Shown here in pieces: positions 12,501 to 22,682 of a DNA stretch of 64,000 bases. The position numbers and the translations under genes are program-made. The notes beneath the pieces were generated by a model that saw only the letters and a program-made list of their open reading frames with translations, was not told where the DNA came from and did not search any database. The DNA lies in assembly GCF_037975245.1 (NCBI RefSeq), contig NC_092564.1, positions 10,020,484 through 10,084,483 on the forward strand, written 5' to 3'. Numbering within the stretch: the first letter of the stretch is position 1; the number at the start of each line of letters is the position of its first letter. The stretch comes from Apostichopus japonicus (lineage: Eukaryota > Echinodermata > Holothuroidea > Aspidochirotida > Stichopodidae).

Positions 12501-15500
12501 AATATATGGTGACTGGCATGGGTCTTTACTTATATACGTATTGGGTGTTCCTCCTTGTTATCCATCCATGCATCCATCCATCCATATTTATTTATTTTTC
12601 TTTCATTTTTTGTTATATTTTTGTAGATACCAGTAGATACGGATGTAACCGAAATACCATCTGTGCCAACGGAGGCTCCTGTCTGGAAGATGCCAGAATA
12701 TATGACTATGAATGCAGGTAACCCATAGATACCATTGTACACAGCTGGTTTCATGTTAGTGACAAGGAATGTGTGCCAGTGATTGCTCGGACTCGGAGAG
12801 AGGCAAATGCTGGAGTTGAATAGACCTCCCTATCGTAGAAGTTAATTAACTAATTTTTGTTTTATTAATAGATGATTGCAAAGAAAGAATGTTTTATTAT
12901 CGATTGGCAGTTGCCCTGAATTCAGCTTTCTCGTAGTCCTAATTCTGAGTCAGATTTCATTTTAAAGAGACAACATTTTATAATGAGAGCCAGGGGGTAG
13001 GAGCCTGGGGGGGGCACGTGCCCCCCACTTTTTCCAAAATAGCAAATGTGCCCTACTGGCAAGTAAAATTTGCTCCTTTGATGAAGAACTTTTTTTGATA
13101 TCTCATTTTATTTAATTACTAATTTTTAGTCTGTACATGCTATTTTTAAAATGGCATCCCATAACTTTTTGTAGCACTGTTTACAATAAACAATCTCAAT
13201 AAATAGTATTGATAGCATACTATCACATCATATGTATTTAAGTGGTATGGCTGGTTTGTTTTGCTTTATAGCATAACGAGTGGTGGTTGTGGAATGAGAA
13301 AATGCCTCTCCTGATGTTGTGCCCCTCCACTTTTTGGAAGTTTCCTACCCCCCTGATGAGAGCAACCTTAATGAGGGCCACCTAGTGACCCTTGTTGTAC
13401 CCTAGAAGGACATGAGATCCATGTTACATTACAGTTCTAGTTTGATTCTTTCCTCTTCCTCCATGATAGGTGTCCGTCCGACTACGAAGGAAGCTTCTGT
13501 CAGCTCAGCTCGCAACGTAAGATCATCTTAAACTTTTATAGATAGTATCAAAGTATAGTAATAAGAGAATTGATGAAAGTAAGAGAGATTGTACATTGTC
13601 ACACAAGTATCTATGGATTCTTAAGAAAGTTCTGACAGGTGTAGCTATAGTGAAGGTCTGATAAACTAATGTAGGTAACTACATATCAAGTCCTCTCATG
13701 ACTTAGGAGATGGTGATAAACTAATGTAGGTAACTACATATTAAGTCCTCTCATGACTTAGGAGATGATGATAAACTAATGTAGGTAACTACATATCAAG
13801 TCCTCTCATAACTTAGGAGATGGTGATAAACTAATGTAGGTAACTACATAACAAGTCCTCTCATGACTTAGGAGATGGTGATAAACTAATGTAGGTAACT
13901 ACATATCAAGTCCTCTCATGACTTAGGAGATGGTGATAAACTAATGTAGGTAACTACATATCAAGTCCTCTCATGACTTAGGAGATGATGATAAACTAAT
14001 GTAGGTAACTGTTATAACAAGTCCTCTCATGACTTAGGAGATGATGATAAACTAATGTAGGTACCTACATATCAAGTCCTCTTATGACATAGGAGATGAT
14101 GATAAACTAATGTAGGTAACTACATATCAAGTCCTCTCATGACTTAGGAGATGGTGATAAACTAATGTAGGTAACTACATATCAAGTCCTTGCATGACTT
14201 AGCAGATGAAGATAAACTAATGTAGGTAAATGCATATCAAGTCCTCTCATGACTTAGGAGATGGTGATAAACTAATGTAGGTAACTACATATCAAGTCCT
14301 CTCATGACTTAGGAGATGGTGATAAACTAATGTAGGTAACTACATATCAAGTCCTCTCATGACTTAGGAGATGATGATAAACTAATGTAGGTAACTACAT
14401 ATCAAGTCCTCTCATGACTTAGGAGATGATGATAAACTAATGTAGGTAACTACATAACAAGTACTCTTATGACTTAGGAGATGGTGATAAACTAATGTAG
14501 GTAACTACATAACAAGTCCTCTCATGACTTAGGAGATGATGATAAACTAATGTAGGTAACTACATATCAAGTCCTCTCATGACTTAGGAGATGATGATAA
14601 ACTAATGTAGGTAACTGTTATAACAAGTCCTCTCATGACTTAGGAGATGATGATAAACTAATGTAGGTAACTACATATCAAGTCCTCTCATGACTTAGGA
14701 GATGATGATAAACTAATGTAGGTAACTACATAACAAGTCCTTGCATGACTTAGCAGATGAAGATAAACTAATGTAGGTAACTACATATCAAGTCCTCTCA
14801 TGACTTAGGAGATGATGATAAAGTAATGTAGGTAACTGTTATAACAAGTCCTCTCATGACTTAGGAGATGATGATAAACTAATGTAGGTAACTACATATC
14901 AAGTCCTCTCATGACTTAGGAGATGATGATAAACTAATGTAAGTAATTACATATCAAGTCCTCTCGTGACTTAGGAGATGATGATAAACTAATGTAGGTA
15001 ACTACATAACAAGTACTCTTATGACTTAGGAGATGGTGATAAACTAATGTAGGTAACTACATAACAAGTCCTCTCATGACTTAGGAGATGGTGATAAACT
15101 AATGTAGGTAACTACATATTAAGTCCTCTCATGACTTAGGAGATGATGATAAACTTATGTAGGTAACTACATATCAAGTCCTCTCATGACTTAGGAGATG
15201 ATGATAAACTAATGTAGGTAACTACATATCAAGTCCTCTCATGACTTAGGAGATGGTGATAAACTAATGTAGGTAACTACATATCAAGTCCTCTCATGAC
15301 TTAGGAGATGGTGATAAACTAATGTAGGTAACTACATATCAAGTCCTTTTATGACATAGGAGATGATGATAAACTAATGTAGGTAACTACATATTAAGTC
15401 CTCTCATGACTTAGGAGATGGTGATAAACTAATGTAGGTAACTACATAACAAGTCCTTGCATGACTTAGCAGATGAAGATAAACTAATGTAGGTAAATGC

Positions 15501-18500
15501 ATATCAAGTCCTCTCATGACTTAGGAGATGGTGATAAACTAATGTAGGTAACTACATATCAAGTCCTCTCATGACTTAGGAGATGGTGATAAACTAATGT
15601 AGGTAACTACATAACAAGTCCTCTCATGACTTAGGAGATGATGATAAACTAATGTAGGTAACTACATATCAAGTCCTCTCATGACTTAGGAGATGATGAT
15701 AAACTAATGTAGGTAACTACATAACAAGTACTCTTATGACTTAGGAGATGGTGATAAACTAATGTAGGTAACTACATGACAAGTCCTCTCATGACTTAGG
15801 AGATGATGATAAACTAATGTAGGTAACTACATATCAAGTCCTCTCATGACTTAGGAGATGATGATAAACTAATGTAGGTAACTGTTATAACAAGTCCTCT
15901 CATGACTTAGGAGATGATGATAAACTAATGTAGGTAACTACATATCAAGTCCTCTCATGACTTAGGAGATGATGATAAACTAATGTAGGTAACTGTTATA
16001 ACAAGTCCTTGCATGACTTAGCAGATGAAGATAAACTAATGTAGGTAAATGCATATTAAGTCCTCTCATGACTTAGGAGATGATGATAAACTAATGTAGG
16101 TAACTGTTATAACAAGTCCTCTCATGACTTAGGAGATGGTGATAAACTAATGTAGGTAACTACATATCAAGTCCTCTCATGACTTAGGAGATGATGAAAA
16201 ACTATTGTAAGTAACTACATATCAAGTCCTCTCATGACTTAGGAGATGATGATAAAGTAATGTAGGTAACTACATAACAAGTACTCTTATGACTTAGGAG
16301 ATGGTGATAAACTAATGTAGGTAACTACATAACAAGTCCTCTCATGACTTAGGAGATGATGATAAACTAATGTAGGTAACTACATATCAAGTCCTCTCAT
16401 GACTTAGGAGATGATGATAAACTAATGTAGGTAACTGTTATAACAAGTCCTCTCATGACTTAGGAGATGATGATAAACTAATGTAGGTAACTACATATCA
16501 AGTCCTCTCATGACTTAGGAGATGATGATAAACTAATGTAGGTAACTACATAACAAGTCCTTGCATGACTTAGCAGATGAAGATAAACTAATGTAGGTAA
16601 ATGCATATCAAGTCCTCTCATGACTTAGGAGATGGTGATAAACTAATGTAGGTAACTACATATCAAGTCCTCTCATGACTTAGGAGATGATGAAAAACTA
16701 TTGTAAGTAACTACATATCAAGTCCTCTCATGACTTAGGAGATGATGATAAAGTAATGTAGGTAACTACATAACAAGTACTCTTATGACTTAGGAGATGG
16801 TGATAAACTAATGTAGGTAACTACATAACAAGTCCTCTCATGACTTAGGAGATGATGATAAACTAATGTAGGTAACTACATATCAAGTCCTCTCATGACT
16901 TAGGAGATGATGATAAACTAATGTAGGTAACTGTTATAACAAGTCCTCTCATGACTTAGGAGATGATGATAAACTAATGTAGGTAACTACATATCAAGTC
17001 CTCTCATGACTTAGGAGATGATGATAAACTAATGTAGGTAACTACATAACAAGTCCTTGCATGACTTAGCAGATGAAGATAAACTAATGTAGGTAAATGC
17101 ATATCAAGTCCTCTCATGACTTAGGAGATGGTGATAAACTAATGTAGGTAACTACATATCAAGTCCTCTCATGACTTAGGAGATGGTGATAAACTAATGT
17201 AGGTAACTACATAACAAGTCCTCTTATGACTTAGGTGAAACAGAGGAGTTGTATGCTTCTGGGTTGACATAAGAGGATGTTCAAGATTACATAATACAAC
17301 TCTACCTCATTACATTAAAATTATTCTGTTCTTCAAATTATAGCAGAACTCTGAAGAGTGTCTCTTGACAACAGTGATTGGTTGATTGATTTTGCACCTC
17401 TTCTTGCTGTTAAAATGTTCCCTGTGGTGTAACAACCTCCCATATTAACCTCTTACAATGCTTATGATAATGCTGGAGAACTTACATTGTTGGTCATGGT
17501 TCCAAATGAACATTGCTTAAGTTCATTACACATATTACTTTGTCTAAAATGAGTGTTGCTAAATTCTTGCTACCTCATCCATCTTTTTATTCCCTCCTAT
17601 CCTAGGTCCCACCAAACCTCCACTTACCCCCACAGCTGATCCCTCCTCCCTTCAAAACACCTTCCCCGCCTGGACCCTGGCCTTAATCGGGATAGCGGGA
17701 ATCCTGGCTGTCGGACTCTGCGCCTGTTGCTGCTGTCTCGTCCTGCTCGGTGCGAAGAGACAAGAAAACGTTCCCCGGGGAGGAGTCTACTTGAACTCCG
17801 ACACTGGCAAGAGTCCTCGGCGATCTGTTCCCGTACGAAACCGGCTCGTTACTAGGGGACGTGTGCCATACTACAATGCACCATGGGATATCAATGACGA
17901 TCTGCCAGACGATAGGACCATGCTGGCGAATCGCGACGAGAAACGACTTCAAGCGTTCTCTGACATTCTCAGGCATGCTGATTACTTGAATGTAAGTCCT
18001 ACCTTGTTGATTAAAGGAATTGAGCTACATCATTGAAAAGAAAATGTTAGAGGGCCAGATGTTTAGATCAGAAGGGCAGGCCCTTTAATTTACAATTTTA
18101 CCTTACACAACAAGCTTTTTGCAGTAGATTAGCCATTTTCAACAGTGTTTTTTCCCTCCCTACGTTTAAAAAGTATTCTATACAAATTTGTAGCAAATAT
18201 TGTTACAAGTTTCTAAAATGATTTCCCTAGAATATTATGAGGAGGACCCTTGAAATTATTTGATGGTTTGTGAGGAGAGGATCAATTAATATATATTTAA
18301 ATGCCACTGTGTGGGCATACACTACATGGGTGATAGTAGTTGAATGGTAGCTCAAGGTTATAGATATGTGACCATGCAATTTTTCAGTTACTAGCATCAT
18401 TAATGTTAGGGGAGAAATACTGACCACCTTCTAAAAACTGGGGGAAAGTGTAAACCCTGATTTCTCCAAATGCACATCATCACAAAACTCTCAAAACGTT

Positions 18501-20571
18501 TCTATAAAAAATGTGTAAAATGAATGATCTATCAAATAGTATAAAATGTGAGAAGGCAATGATTATTTGTCAAAGAGATGACCTTTATTAAAGGGAATGT
18601 CTCACAGAGTACACACTGTAGAGACTGTAGCATCCTATGATTGGATTTATAGTTTTTAATTCACTGTAATGATAAAGGATGCACCAATCTAACCACGTCT
18701 TCCTTCACATCGTCCAATTGCTGGCTACAGATATGGAATTTAAAATTTACAATGTTTACTTTCATTCGGGTTTCAGAGTTCAATGAGGGAATGCCCTTAT
18801 TTTTCAATCATCTAGTAAACTTCAGTAATGTTAATAATGGCCTAACTCTGCAGCACCAGTGTTATTACATCACCTAATCTATAAGCATGATACCTTCACA
18901 TGTTTCACACGCTATTGACAACGGCTGCCCACATGAGATTTTCTCTTTCTTCTTAGAATCGAATGAAGAGCCATGCAGAGGATAGAGACCGAGAGGTGGT
19001 TCGTAACCCGAATGTAGAGCAACGTAGTCAAGAGTTCAGTCGACCACTGGTCGTCGATGGAACAGAGGCGGCTTCCTCTCTCAGTGACAAGGTAATTTAA
19101 TTGAAGGGGTAACCAAAAAAAAAAAAAAAAAATGGGGGTAAAAAAACAAAAATTGGTGTAAAAATAAATTTAGGACAGAGTTTGTCAAGGAAGCTGAGTC
19201 ATGCAACTCCCAGTTTCATAGCTATTTCTATTGTTATAATAAAATATTGCAGTTTACTCCACTTTATTTTTAATATGAGTGCATTTTCTTATTTTCTGGC
19301 CTTTTCCTGCAGCAAAACATTAAAGTTAATGGAAAATTGAATGTTGCATGATATATACCTTGTTCTGACCCTCTGTTGTGTTATTTAAAGTAGTTTGTGG
19401 ATTGCATAATTTCAATGTCTACAATATCTAGACCAATTTTTTTCTTGTTGTCCCGTGGACAACCAGGTCTCTATGTGTGGTTGTCGGAAATAAAATTACC
19501 GAAATTATTAATATGTACGTGTACTGTAGGAGAGATGTGTAGGTTTGGTGAAAAGAGTACAATTGTTTTGAGTCTGTTCAACTCTCCTTTGGGTGGATCA
19601 TAGGCCTAATGCTTGTTTATTTTATTTCAGTACCTTGCACAGTGAAAGAGGGCAATACTAATTTATCATTACCCCTTTTTTGGGGTATTTAGTTACAATG
19701 CTATCTGAATTTAATCTAAACAACTAGACTTCTGCCAGAAGTCTTCCAAAGTTAATTTTGGTCGATCGTCTCGAAAGATAAAAAATTGCCCTGCATTGTA
19801 ACATTGTGTCAACTGCATAATTTCTATTTCTGACAAATATTCCTCAGATCAATGAGAATAACACTGGTTGTAATGCATATTAATACTGCAGAATCAATGT
19901 TATAATATATATTACAGCTTTTTATATATTTACACACACATATATATATATGTTATGGGTCTGCAATATATTCTACATATTAGCATCATAGTTTGGATGT
20001 ACTAAGTCTTTATCCACGCAGTCAACATCAATTAAGCGAATATTTTAAAACATAGTACATCCCATTTTGATCAAATCCTCTCATCCATAATTTCCCCTAT
20101 ACATTATCAAACATTGTCCAGTTATGAAGCTCGAACATTAAAATGGCAAATTAAGCTCTTGGTTACCATTTGAAATGGAGACCCCCTTGATGATCCCCAA
20201 GACCAGACTCATCTTTGTACCAGAGACATGTGAATCTAGCTCACGTTAGGTTCTTTTATGATGGTAAAAACTGGTTATTGTTGGATAATTGGATAATAGT
20301 ACTTATTGTAATGCTATTGTTTCTGGTTGGATGTAATTGTACAGGGTTTTATGGGAAGAGTCACAGCATACGCTGTTGGGGAAATATAAATTAAGAACTG
20401 AACTGAAAAAAATTAAGAACTGAGCTGAAAATTTAAGAACTGTGAATGATTTTGTATTTTCTTTCACAGGCTCCACCTCCTTACGAGGAGGACTATATCG
20501 AGCTGACGGAATCCTCTTCTGGAAAATCCATCTCGACAGTTTCGGGATCCGATTCTGAGTCGTACCTGTAG
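467..20571 (+). CDS. Multi-EGF/SEA single-pass membrane protein (3' part, 17 exons)
   Basis: Joined exons: 467-586, 1663-1782, 2468-2719, 3911-4051, 4474-4596, 5326-5454, 5812-5921, 6580-6817, 7850-8257, 10320-10592, 11186-11328, 11860-12118, 12627-12717, 13470-13516, 17606-17991, 18957-19091, 20470-20571. All junctions keep one frame, giving about 1,024 visible residues. Order of domains: seven EGF-like modules, SEA, five noncanonical EGF-like modules, SEA-like, EGF, transmembrane helix, tail of about 150 residues. EGF/SEA/EGF next to a membrane helix resembles the transmembrane mucins MUC3/12/17, but no mucin Ser/Thr tract is visible and orthology is not claimed. Expected at the cell surface in adhesion or ligand binding (inference). 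Exons coding whole modules are phase 1-1, as usual for shuffled extracellular modules. The first exon enters in phase 1 with no start codon or signal peptide, so the gene begins upstream of the window. Confidence 0.88.
1056..1121. repeat. 66-bp near-perfect palindrome
   Basis: Two 33-bp arms meet with no loop at 1088/1089 (gatattaa|ttaatatc) and match except at two positions. It lies in an intron of the EGF/SEA gene. It could be a very short foldback element or a cruciform-prone site. Confidence 0.8.
1663..1782 (+). CDS. Exon: EGF-like module 2
   Basis: Acceptor aaatttgcag, donor gtaaag, 120 bp, phase 1-1. Six cysteines in EGF spacing (DCQEDDVCSVNFIC, then FSCDCPDGF). It lacks the hydroxylation consensus (CQEEEPGFSC) and has DKKDC instead of DIDEC, so calcium binding is less certain. 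Confidence 0.85.
2468..2719 (+). CDS. Exon: two calcium-binding EGF-like modules (3 and 4)
   Basis: Acceptor tatcatag, donor gtaagt, 252 bp, phase 1-1. Two tandem cbEGFs start with DINEC and DIDEC, with CYNTEGSFHCQC and CVNEEGSYVCIC as hydroxylation-consensus segments. This is the only exon in the amino-terminal run that carries two modules, so an intron was lost here or never present. Confidence 0.88.
2801..3425. repeat. 20-bp minisatellite, about 31 units
   Basis: Tandem units of consensus gaccgagctatgaggttaat run without a break through an intron between EGF exons. Unit length is strictly 20 bp; variation is by substitution (ctatgagg, ctaagagt, ctttgagg). Confidence 0.95.
3911..4051 (+). 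CDS. Exon: calcium-binding EGF-like module 5
   Basis: Acceptor tattatcacag, donor gtaaag, 141 bp, phase 1-1. Begins DIDECKDSR and contains CVNIPGTFTCQC. The segment before the sixth cysteine is longer than in its neighbours (FFSYISLGQNGIC). Confidence 0.88.
4474..4596 (+). CDS. Exon: calcium-binding EGF-like module 6
   Basis: Acceptor ttggttttcag, donor gtaaca, 123 bp, phase 1-1. DIDECALG start, CNNVAGSFICTC core and a FHGDGKTC end are textbook cbEGF features. Confidence 0.88.
5326..5454 (+). CDS. Exon: calcium-binding EGF-like module 7
   Basis: Acceptor tgctctttag, donor gtgagg, 129 bp, phase 1-1. DVDECATSR start and CMNRVGSYRCIC core. Last module before the first SEA domain. Confidence 0.87.
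5812..5921 (+). CDS. Exon: first half of SEA domain 1
   Basis: Acceptor ttctcgtag, donor gtaagt, phase 1 to 0. It codes for about 37 residues including IELSVEFSDIKGL and FYDLITEESLDRL, the first strand and helix expected of a SEA domain. The split with the next exon is at the same relative place and phase as in SEA domain 2. Confidence 0.8.
6580..6817 (+). CDS. Exon: second half of SEA domain 1
   Basis: Acceptor caatctctttcaag, donor gtaagg, phase 0 to 1. It codes for VHDVSVLSMTRSA, the hydrophobic strand VVIIRVDFDL, a helix (MFGELLQ) and the final strand DSIVIKYDVYY. That last segment aligns with the SEA autoproteolysis motif G-S-[VI]-V-V, but Asp replaces the Gly, so self-cleavage is doubtful. 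The 3' end of this exon is echoed by degenerate copies in the next intron. Confidence 0.82.
6818..7330 (+). repeat. Degenerate tandem copies of the SEA exon 3' end
   Basis: The exon end and donor (gatgtgtattatgcag|gt) recur in the following intron at about 6953-6971, 7110-7136 and 7219-7238, each followed by gtaac-type donor sequence. Parts of the flanks also recur (gccatctagaaacattgg and gccatctaaaaacattgg). Short 16-bp tandem copies (acagggaattaggt) lie between them at about 7025-7075. Confidence 0.75.
7850..8257 (+). CDS. Exon: three noncanonical EGF-like modules
   Basis: Acceptor ctttttcacag, donor gtaagt, 408 bp, phase 1-1. Three tandem repeats start with NPC or DPC; each has six cysteines, but the fourth and fifth are separated by two residues (CSDC, CEDC, CQTC) rather than the single residue usual in EGF. 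Repeat length is about 42-46 residues. The GC content is visibly higher than in the surrounding intron. Related to the next exon, so this module expanded by duplication. Confidence 0.86.
8299..9350. repeat. G-rich minisatellite, 33-36 bp unit
   Basis: About 30 units of a pattern with gtgggaggggtggggtaggg followed by ttttgtgtg(c/t)gtct. All G-runs are on the plus strand, which is the coding strand of the host gene. Runs of three or four G with short spacers could form G-quadruplexes in the pre-mRNA. The long minus-strand reading frame across it is a repeat artefact. Confidence 0.93.
9718..9795 (+). repeat. tRNA-derived SINE head (tRNA-Thr-like)
   Basis: A tRNA-like stretch has a box A-like tagcttggttag at 9725, the anticodon-arm-like acttgtaatc at 9751 (as in tRNA-Thr UGU) and a box B-like ggttcaaatgc at 9772. 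Spacing fits a tRNA, but arms do not pair well, so this is a SINE head and not a functional tRNA. The downstream body is interrupted by the MITE at 9843. Confidence 0.6.
9843..10203. mobile_element. hAT-type MITE, 361 bp
   Basis: Ends are perfect 11-bp inverted repeats (cataggcgtag / ctacgcctatg). An 8-bp target duplication, tgtttgcc, lies at 9835-9842 and 10204-10211. A long G-run lies just inside one end and a C-run inside the other. No transposase frame. Its interior is shared with the element at 59519-60278. Confidence 0.9.
10320..10592 (+). CDS. Exon: two noncanonical EGF-like modules
   Basis: Acceptor cgtccacag, donor gtgagc, 273 bp, phase 1-1. Two more modules of the NPC/DPC type with CEDC and CSLC central pairs, matching those at 7850-8257. 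Five such modules therefore lie between the two SEA domains. Confidence 0.86.
11186..11328 (+). CDS. Exon: first half of SEA-like domain 2
   Basis: Acceptor ctttctccag, donor gtgagt, phase 1 to 0, the same phases as the first half of SEA domain 1. It codes for YRGKLKILSV, then SDVFRVYEQQVCSI as the amphipathic helix. Confidence 0.77.
11860..12118 (+). CDS. Exon: second half of SEA-like domain 2
   Basis: Acceptor gaatttcacag, phase 0 to 1. It codes for FVFSFLNGSIITYLALDF, equivalent to the central strands of SEA domain 1, and ends ANILVDSSSIEV. No G-S-[VI]-V-V cleavage motif is visible. The donor is gc, not gt: ATAG|GCAAGT is a good GC-type donor consensus and is needed to keep the frame. Confidence 0.77.
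12627..12717 (+). CDS. Exon: first part of membrane-proximal EGF module
   Basis: Acceptor tttttgtag, donor gtaacc, phase 1 to 2. It codes for CNRNTICANGGSCLED to DYECR, with CANGGSC typical of a canonical EGF. The module is completed by the next exon. Confidence 0.84.
12991..13355. mobile_element. hAT-type MITE, 365 bp
   Basis: Terminal inverted repeats cagggggtagga / tcctacccccctg, flanked by the 8-bp duplication atgagagc at 12983-12990 and 13356-13363. Noncoding. It lies in the intron inside the membrane-proximal EGF module. Confidence 0.9.
13470..13516 (+). CDS. Exon: end of membrane-proximal EGF module
   Basis: Acceptor ccatgatag, donor gtaaga, 47 bp, phase 2 to 1. It codes for CPSDYEGSFCQ, completing the six cysteines of the EGF started at 12627. 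It lies just upstream of the 55-bp satellite. Confidence 0.83.
13658..17236. repeat. 55-bp satellite array, about 65 units, with higher-order structure
   Basis: Units of 55 bp contain gataaactaatgtaggtaac, tacatatcaagtcc and tctcatgacttaggagat. Marked variants recur: one with tgcatgacttagcagatgaag at 14191, 14742, 15458, 16010, 16562 and 17058 (spacings of about 10, 13, 10, 10 and 9 units), and a 56-bp variant with aactgttataac. It fills most of the intron before the transmembrane exon. Confidence 0.96.
17606..17991 (+). CDS. Exon: stalk, transmembrane helix and start of cytoplasmic tail
   Basis: Acceptor ctcctatcctag, donor gtaagt, phase 1 to 0. A short Pro/Thr stalk (PTKPPLTPTADPSS) precedes a hydrophobic stretch starting WTLALIGIAGILAVGL and ending in a CACCCC cluster. 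The cluster meets the basic GAKRQ stop-transfer and is a likely S-acylation site (inference). The tail then has SPRRS and many charged residues. Type I orientation follows from the extracellular modules lying N-terminal. Confidence 0.87.
18957..19091 (+). CDS. Exon: cytoplasmic tail
   Basis: Acceptor ctttcttcttag, donor gtaatt, 135 bp, phase 0-0. It codes for a hydrophilic, charged segment (NRMKSHAEDRDREVV to ASSLSDK) with no recognised domain. Frame and splice sites are compatible with both neighbours. Confidence 0.8.
20470..20571 (+). CDS. Exon: C-terminal tail with PPPY motif and stop
   Basis: Acceptor tttctttcacag, phase 0. It codes for APPPYEEDYIELTESSS to SESYL followed by TAG at 20569-20571. 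PPPY fits the PPxY ligand of WW domains (for example Nedd4-type ligases), and YIEL could serve as a tyrosine-based sorting or phosphorylation site; both roles are inferred. AATAAA at about 20697 is a candidate poly(A) signal. Confidence 0.82.
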   Translation, partial: APPPYEEDYIELTESSSGKSISTVSGSDSESYL

Positions 20572-21606
20572 TCTTAGTCAGGCATATTTTTGTTTATATC
20601 TTTGAATATCTTAAAAGGAATTTTATGTGGTCAAATATGGGACGCTTTTAGATATGCTCACATGTAGCTTAGATTAATTTTTGTAGAAAGGGGTAGAATA
20701 AAAAACCTTATCTGTATACACCTAACTGTGTGCTAACAAGGACCCTCACAGGGTTTAAATAAATCCAGTATGTTCAATTTCACCCCCTCCCCACTGTCCC
20801 CTCCTTTCTTCTTCATGTTCAGGAGAAACAGTGTGGAGGGGTTTTATCCATTTTGTATGCTGCATTGGTGATCGGTCTGCTTTCAGTTTAGTAATATGTT
20901 GGTATCAGACAGTTTCAGAGGATACGTAAATACTTCACCAGTATTGTATTCAGTAACAGGGTTGGGGGAATACTATATTGGAATATTCATTTGTGGTTTT
21001 TGACCTGAACCATTATGGTATGCAAATCATTTGTCATTGTTTCTCTATGATGCTTGTTATATTGTTATTATGTTGTTATTCCACTAAAGCTTTTTCATTA
21101 TGTATCAAAGTTTTGGTCGGATAAATTTTCCTATGGGTTATAAACTGAAATTGTTTGCATTTGTCACCAAACACTGTTTGGTTTCTTCGTAACTTACACC
21201 AAATATAACTTACATCAAATGTAACCAAAACTTACATCAAAATGTAACTTGCAGCAAATAATGTAACTTTGTAACTTACAGCAAATATATGACACCAAAT
21301 AATGCACACAACACATGAATGTTGAATTTTCTTTTTCTGCATGTTTACTGTATTAATCTCATACACTCAAAGATTTTGATAGGAAATAGAAGTAACTCTT
21401 ACACTGCCCCCCCCCCCAAAGGCACCCTAGCAGGCACAAAACTCTCTAGCAAGTTATTTTGACCAAAAATATACATTTCCATAAAAACAAGCAAAACAGC
21501 ATATACATCCAGAGATTCATACTTTTTTTCATCAATGCACTTTCTGATTGCCACAATCATAGTCCATCAGGAAAATTCTAGACATTTTAACATAATTAGC
21601 CAAGTG
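20572..21606 (+). other. 3'UTR and downstream flank of the EGF/SEA gene
   Basis: AT-rich, no coding potential seen. Candidate AATAAA signals at about 20697 and 20757. A degenerate tandem patch of cttacatcaaatgtaac-like units spans about 21190-21290. Confidence 0.5.
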
Positions 21607-22033
21607 CAGGCATGAGACTCTTCCGCGGAAACGCGGATTTCTGATTATTTTTTTTCATTTTCGCGTTTTTTCTCGTAATTCGCGGTTTTTATTTTTATTT
21701 TTTGATTTAATTTTTTTTGAATTTTTTTTTTTTTTTTTTTTTGCCGAACATGCTGGACTGTGAAGGGAAGGAACACCAAATTTGACCAGTGGTGGAATCA
21801 AGTAGCACAAAGCAAGCAAAAAAGCCTTTTTATGGTTCAAAAGCGAATGGATAAATTATACAAGCAGAAATTCCACACTTTTTTGGCGAGTTACGTGATG
21901 TGATAGATTCCATCTAGAGTCCACCATTTTGCATCTAAGCCCTCCTTACCTGACAAAAAATTTCTAAACCCCTCCCCCAGGACGGCGATCGATAAATTTC
22001 AGATTTTTTTTCCCCGGCTCAGTCTCATCCCTG
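21607..22033. mobile_element. MITE-like element with short inverted ends
   Basis: Ends caggcatgagact / agtctcatccctg are inverted repeats with one mismatch. The flanks share a 6-bp direct repeat, caagtg (21601-21606 and 22034-22039). The interior has long T-runs and no coding frame. hAT-like ends, but the flanking repeat is shorter than the usual 8 bp. Confidence 0.65.
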
Positions 22034-22682
22034 CAAGTGAGGACATTGTCCTTAAACTATAACATTCACCTGATGATGTTAACATATTTACTGGTGATAA
22101 GACCATTTTCACATTGACTGTAAGGGCAACTTCATAACCAGGCTAAGAAAAAAAAAGCCCCACTACACCCAGAAATGTTCAGCCACACCAACATACCATG
22201 CTATACTTCCACTATTAAAATGCATTAAAGACATATTTGTTTATAAGATAGAGAAAGGCTTATTTGATAAAAGGAGTATTCTGTGAGTCGATCTGCAGAG
22301 AGATATTAAGAATGACTGACTGACTGACTGAATGCACCAGCCTTTTCAATTCTATGAAACATGACAAGACATTTCTACTTTCCAATCGGTTCCATTGAAC
22401 AACTTGGTGGAGGGCTTTTTACACCAAGTCAACAATATACACAGTTGTAGATTAACATTGAAAGTGGAAGTGACAGCTTCAGCTTTCATTGACATTTGTA
22501 AATGTCAATGAAACAAAACATTTGACACTTCTCTAAATTCTCAACCAATTGTAAAGTAAGAGGCACAATCAACTCCACCGTATGGGTAGCACCATCAGTT
22601 ATGTGGTAGCAGTTATGGTAGCACCATCAGTTATGGTACCATTGCATGGAAATGAAGTTTCTCTTGAATTTTTTAACCAGGC
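22034..22682. other. Intergenic, with a 30-bp hairpin
   Basis: No gene seen. A perfect 14-bp inverted repeat with a two-base loop lies at 22484-22513 (tttcattgacattt / aaatgtcaatgaaa). Confidence 0.6.

Noticed and set aside
13658-17236. CRISPR-like regular array
   Set aside because: The whole 55-bp unit is repeated with no unique spacers, there are no cas genes, and the DNA is animal.
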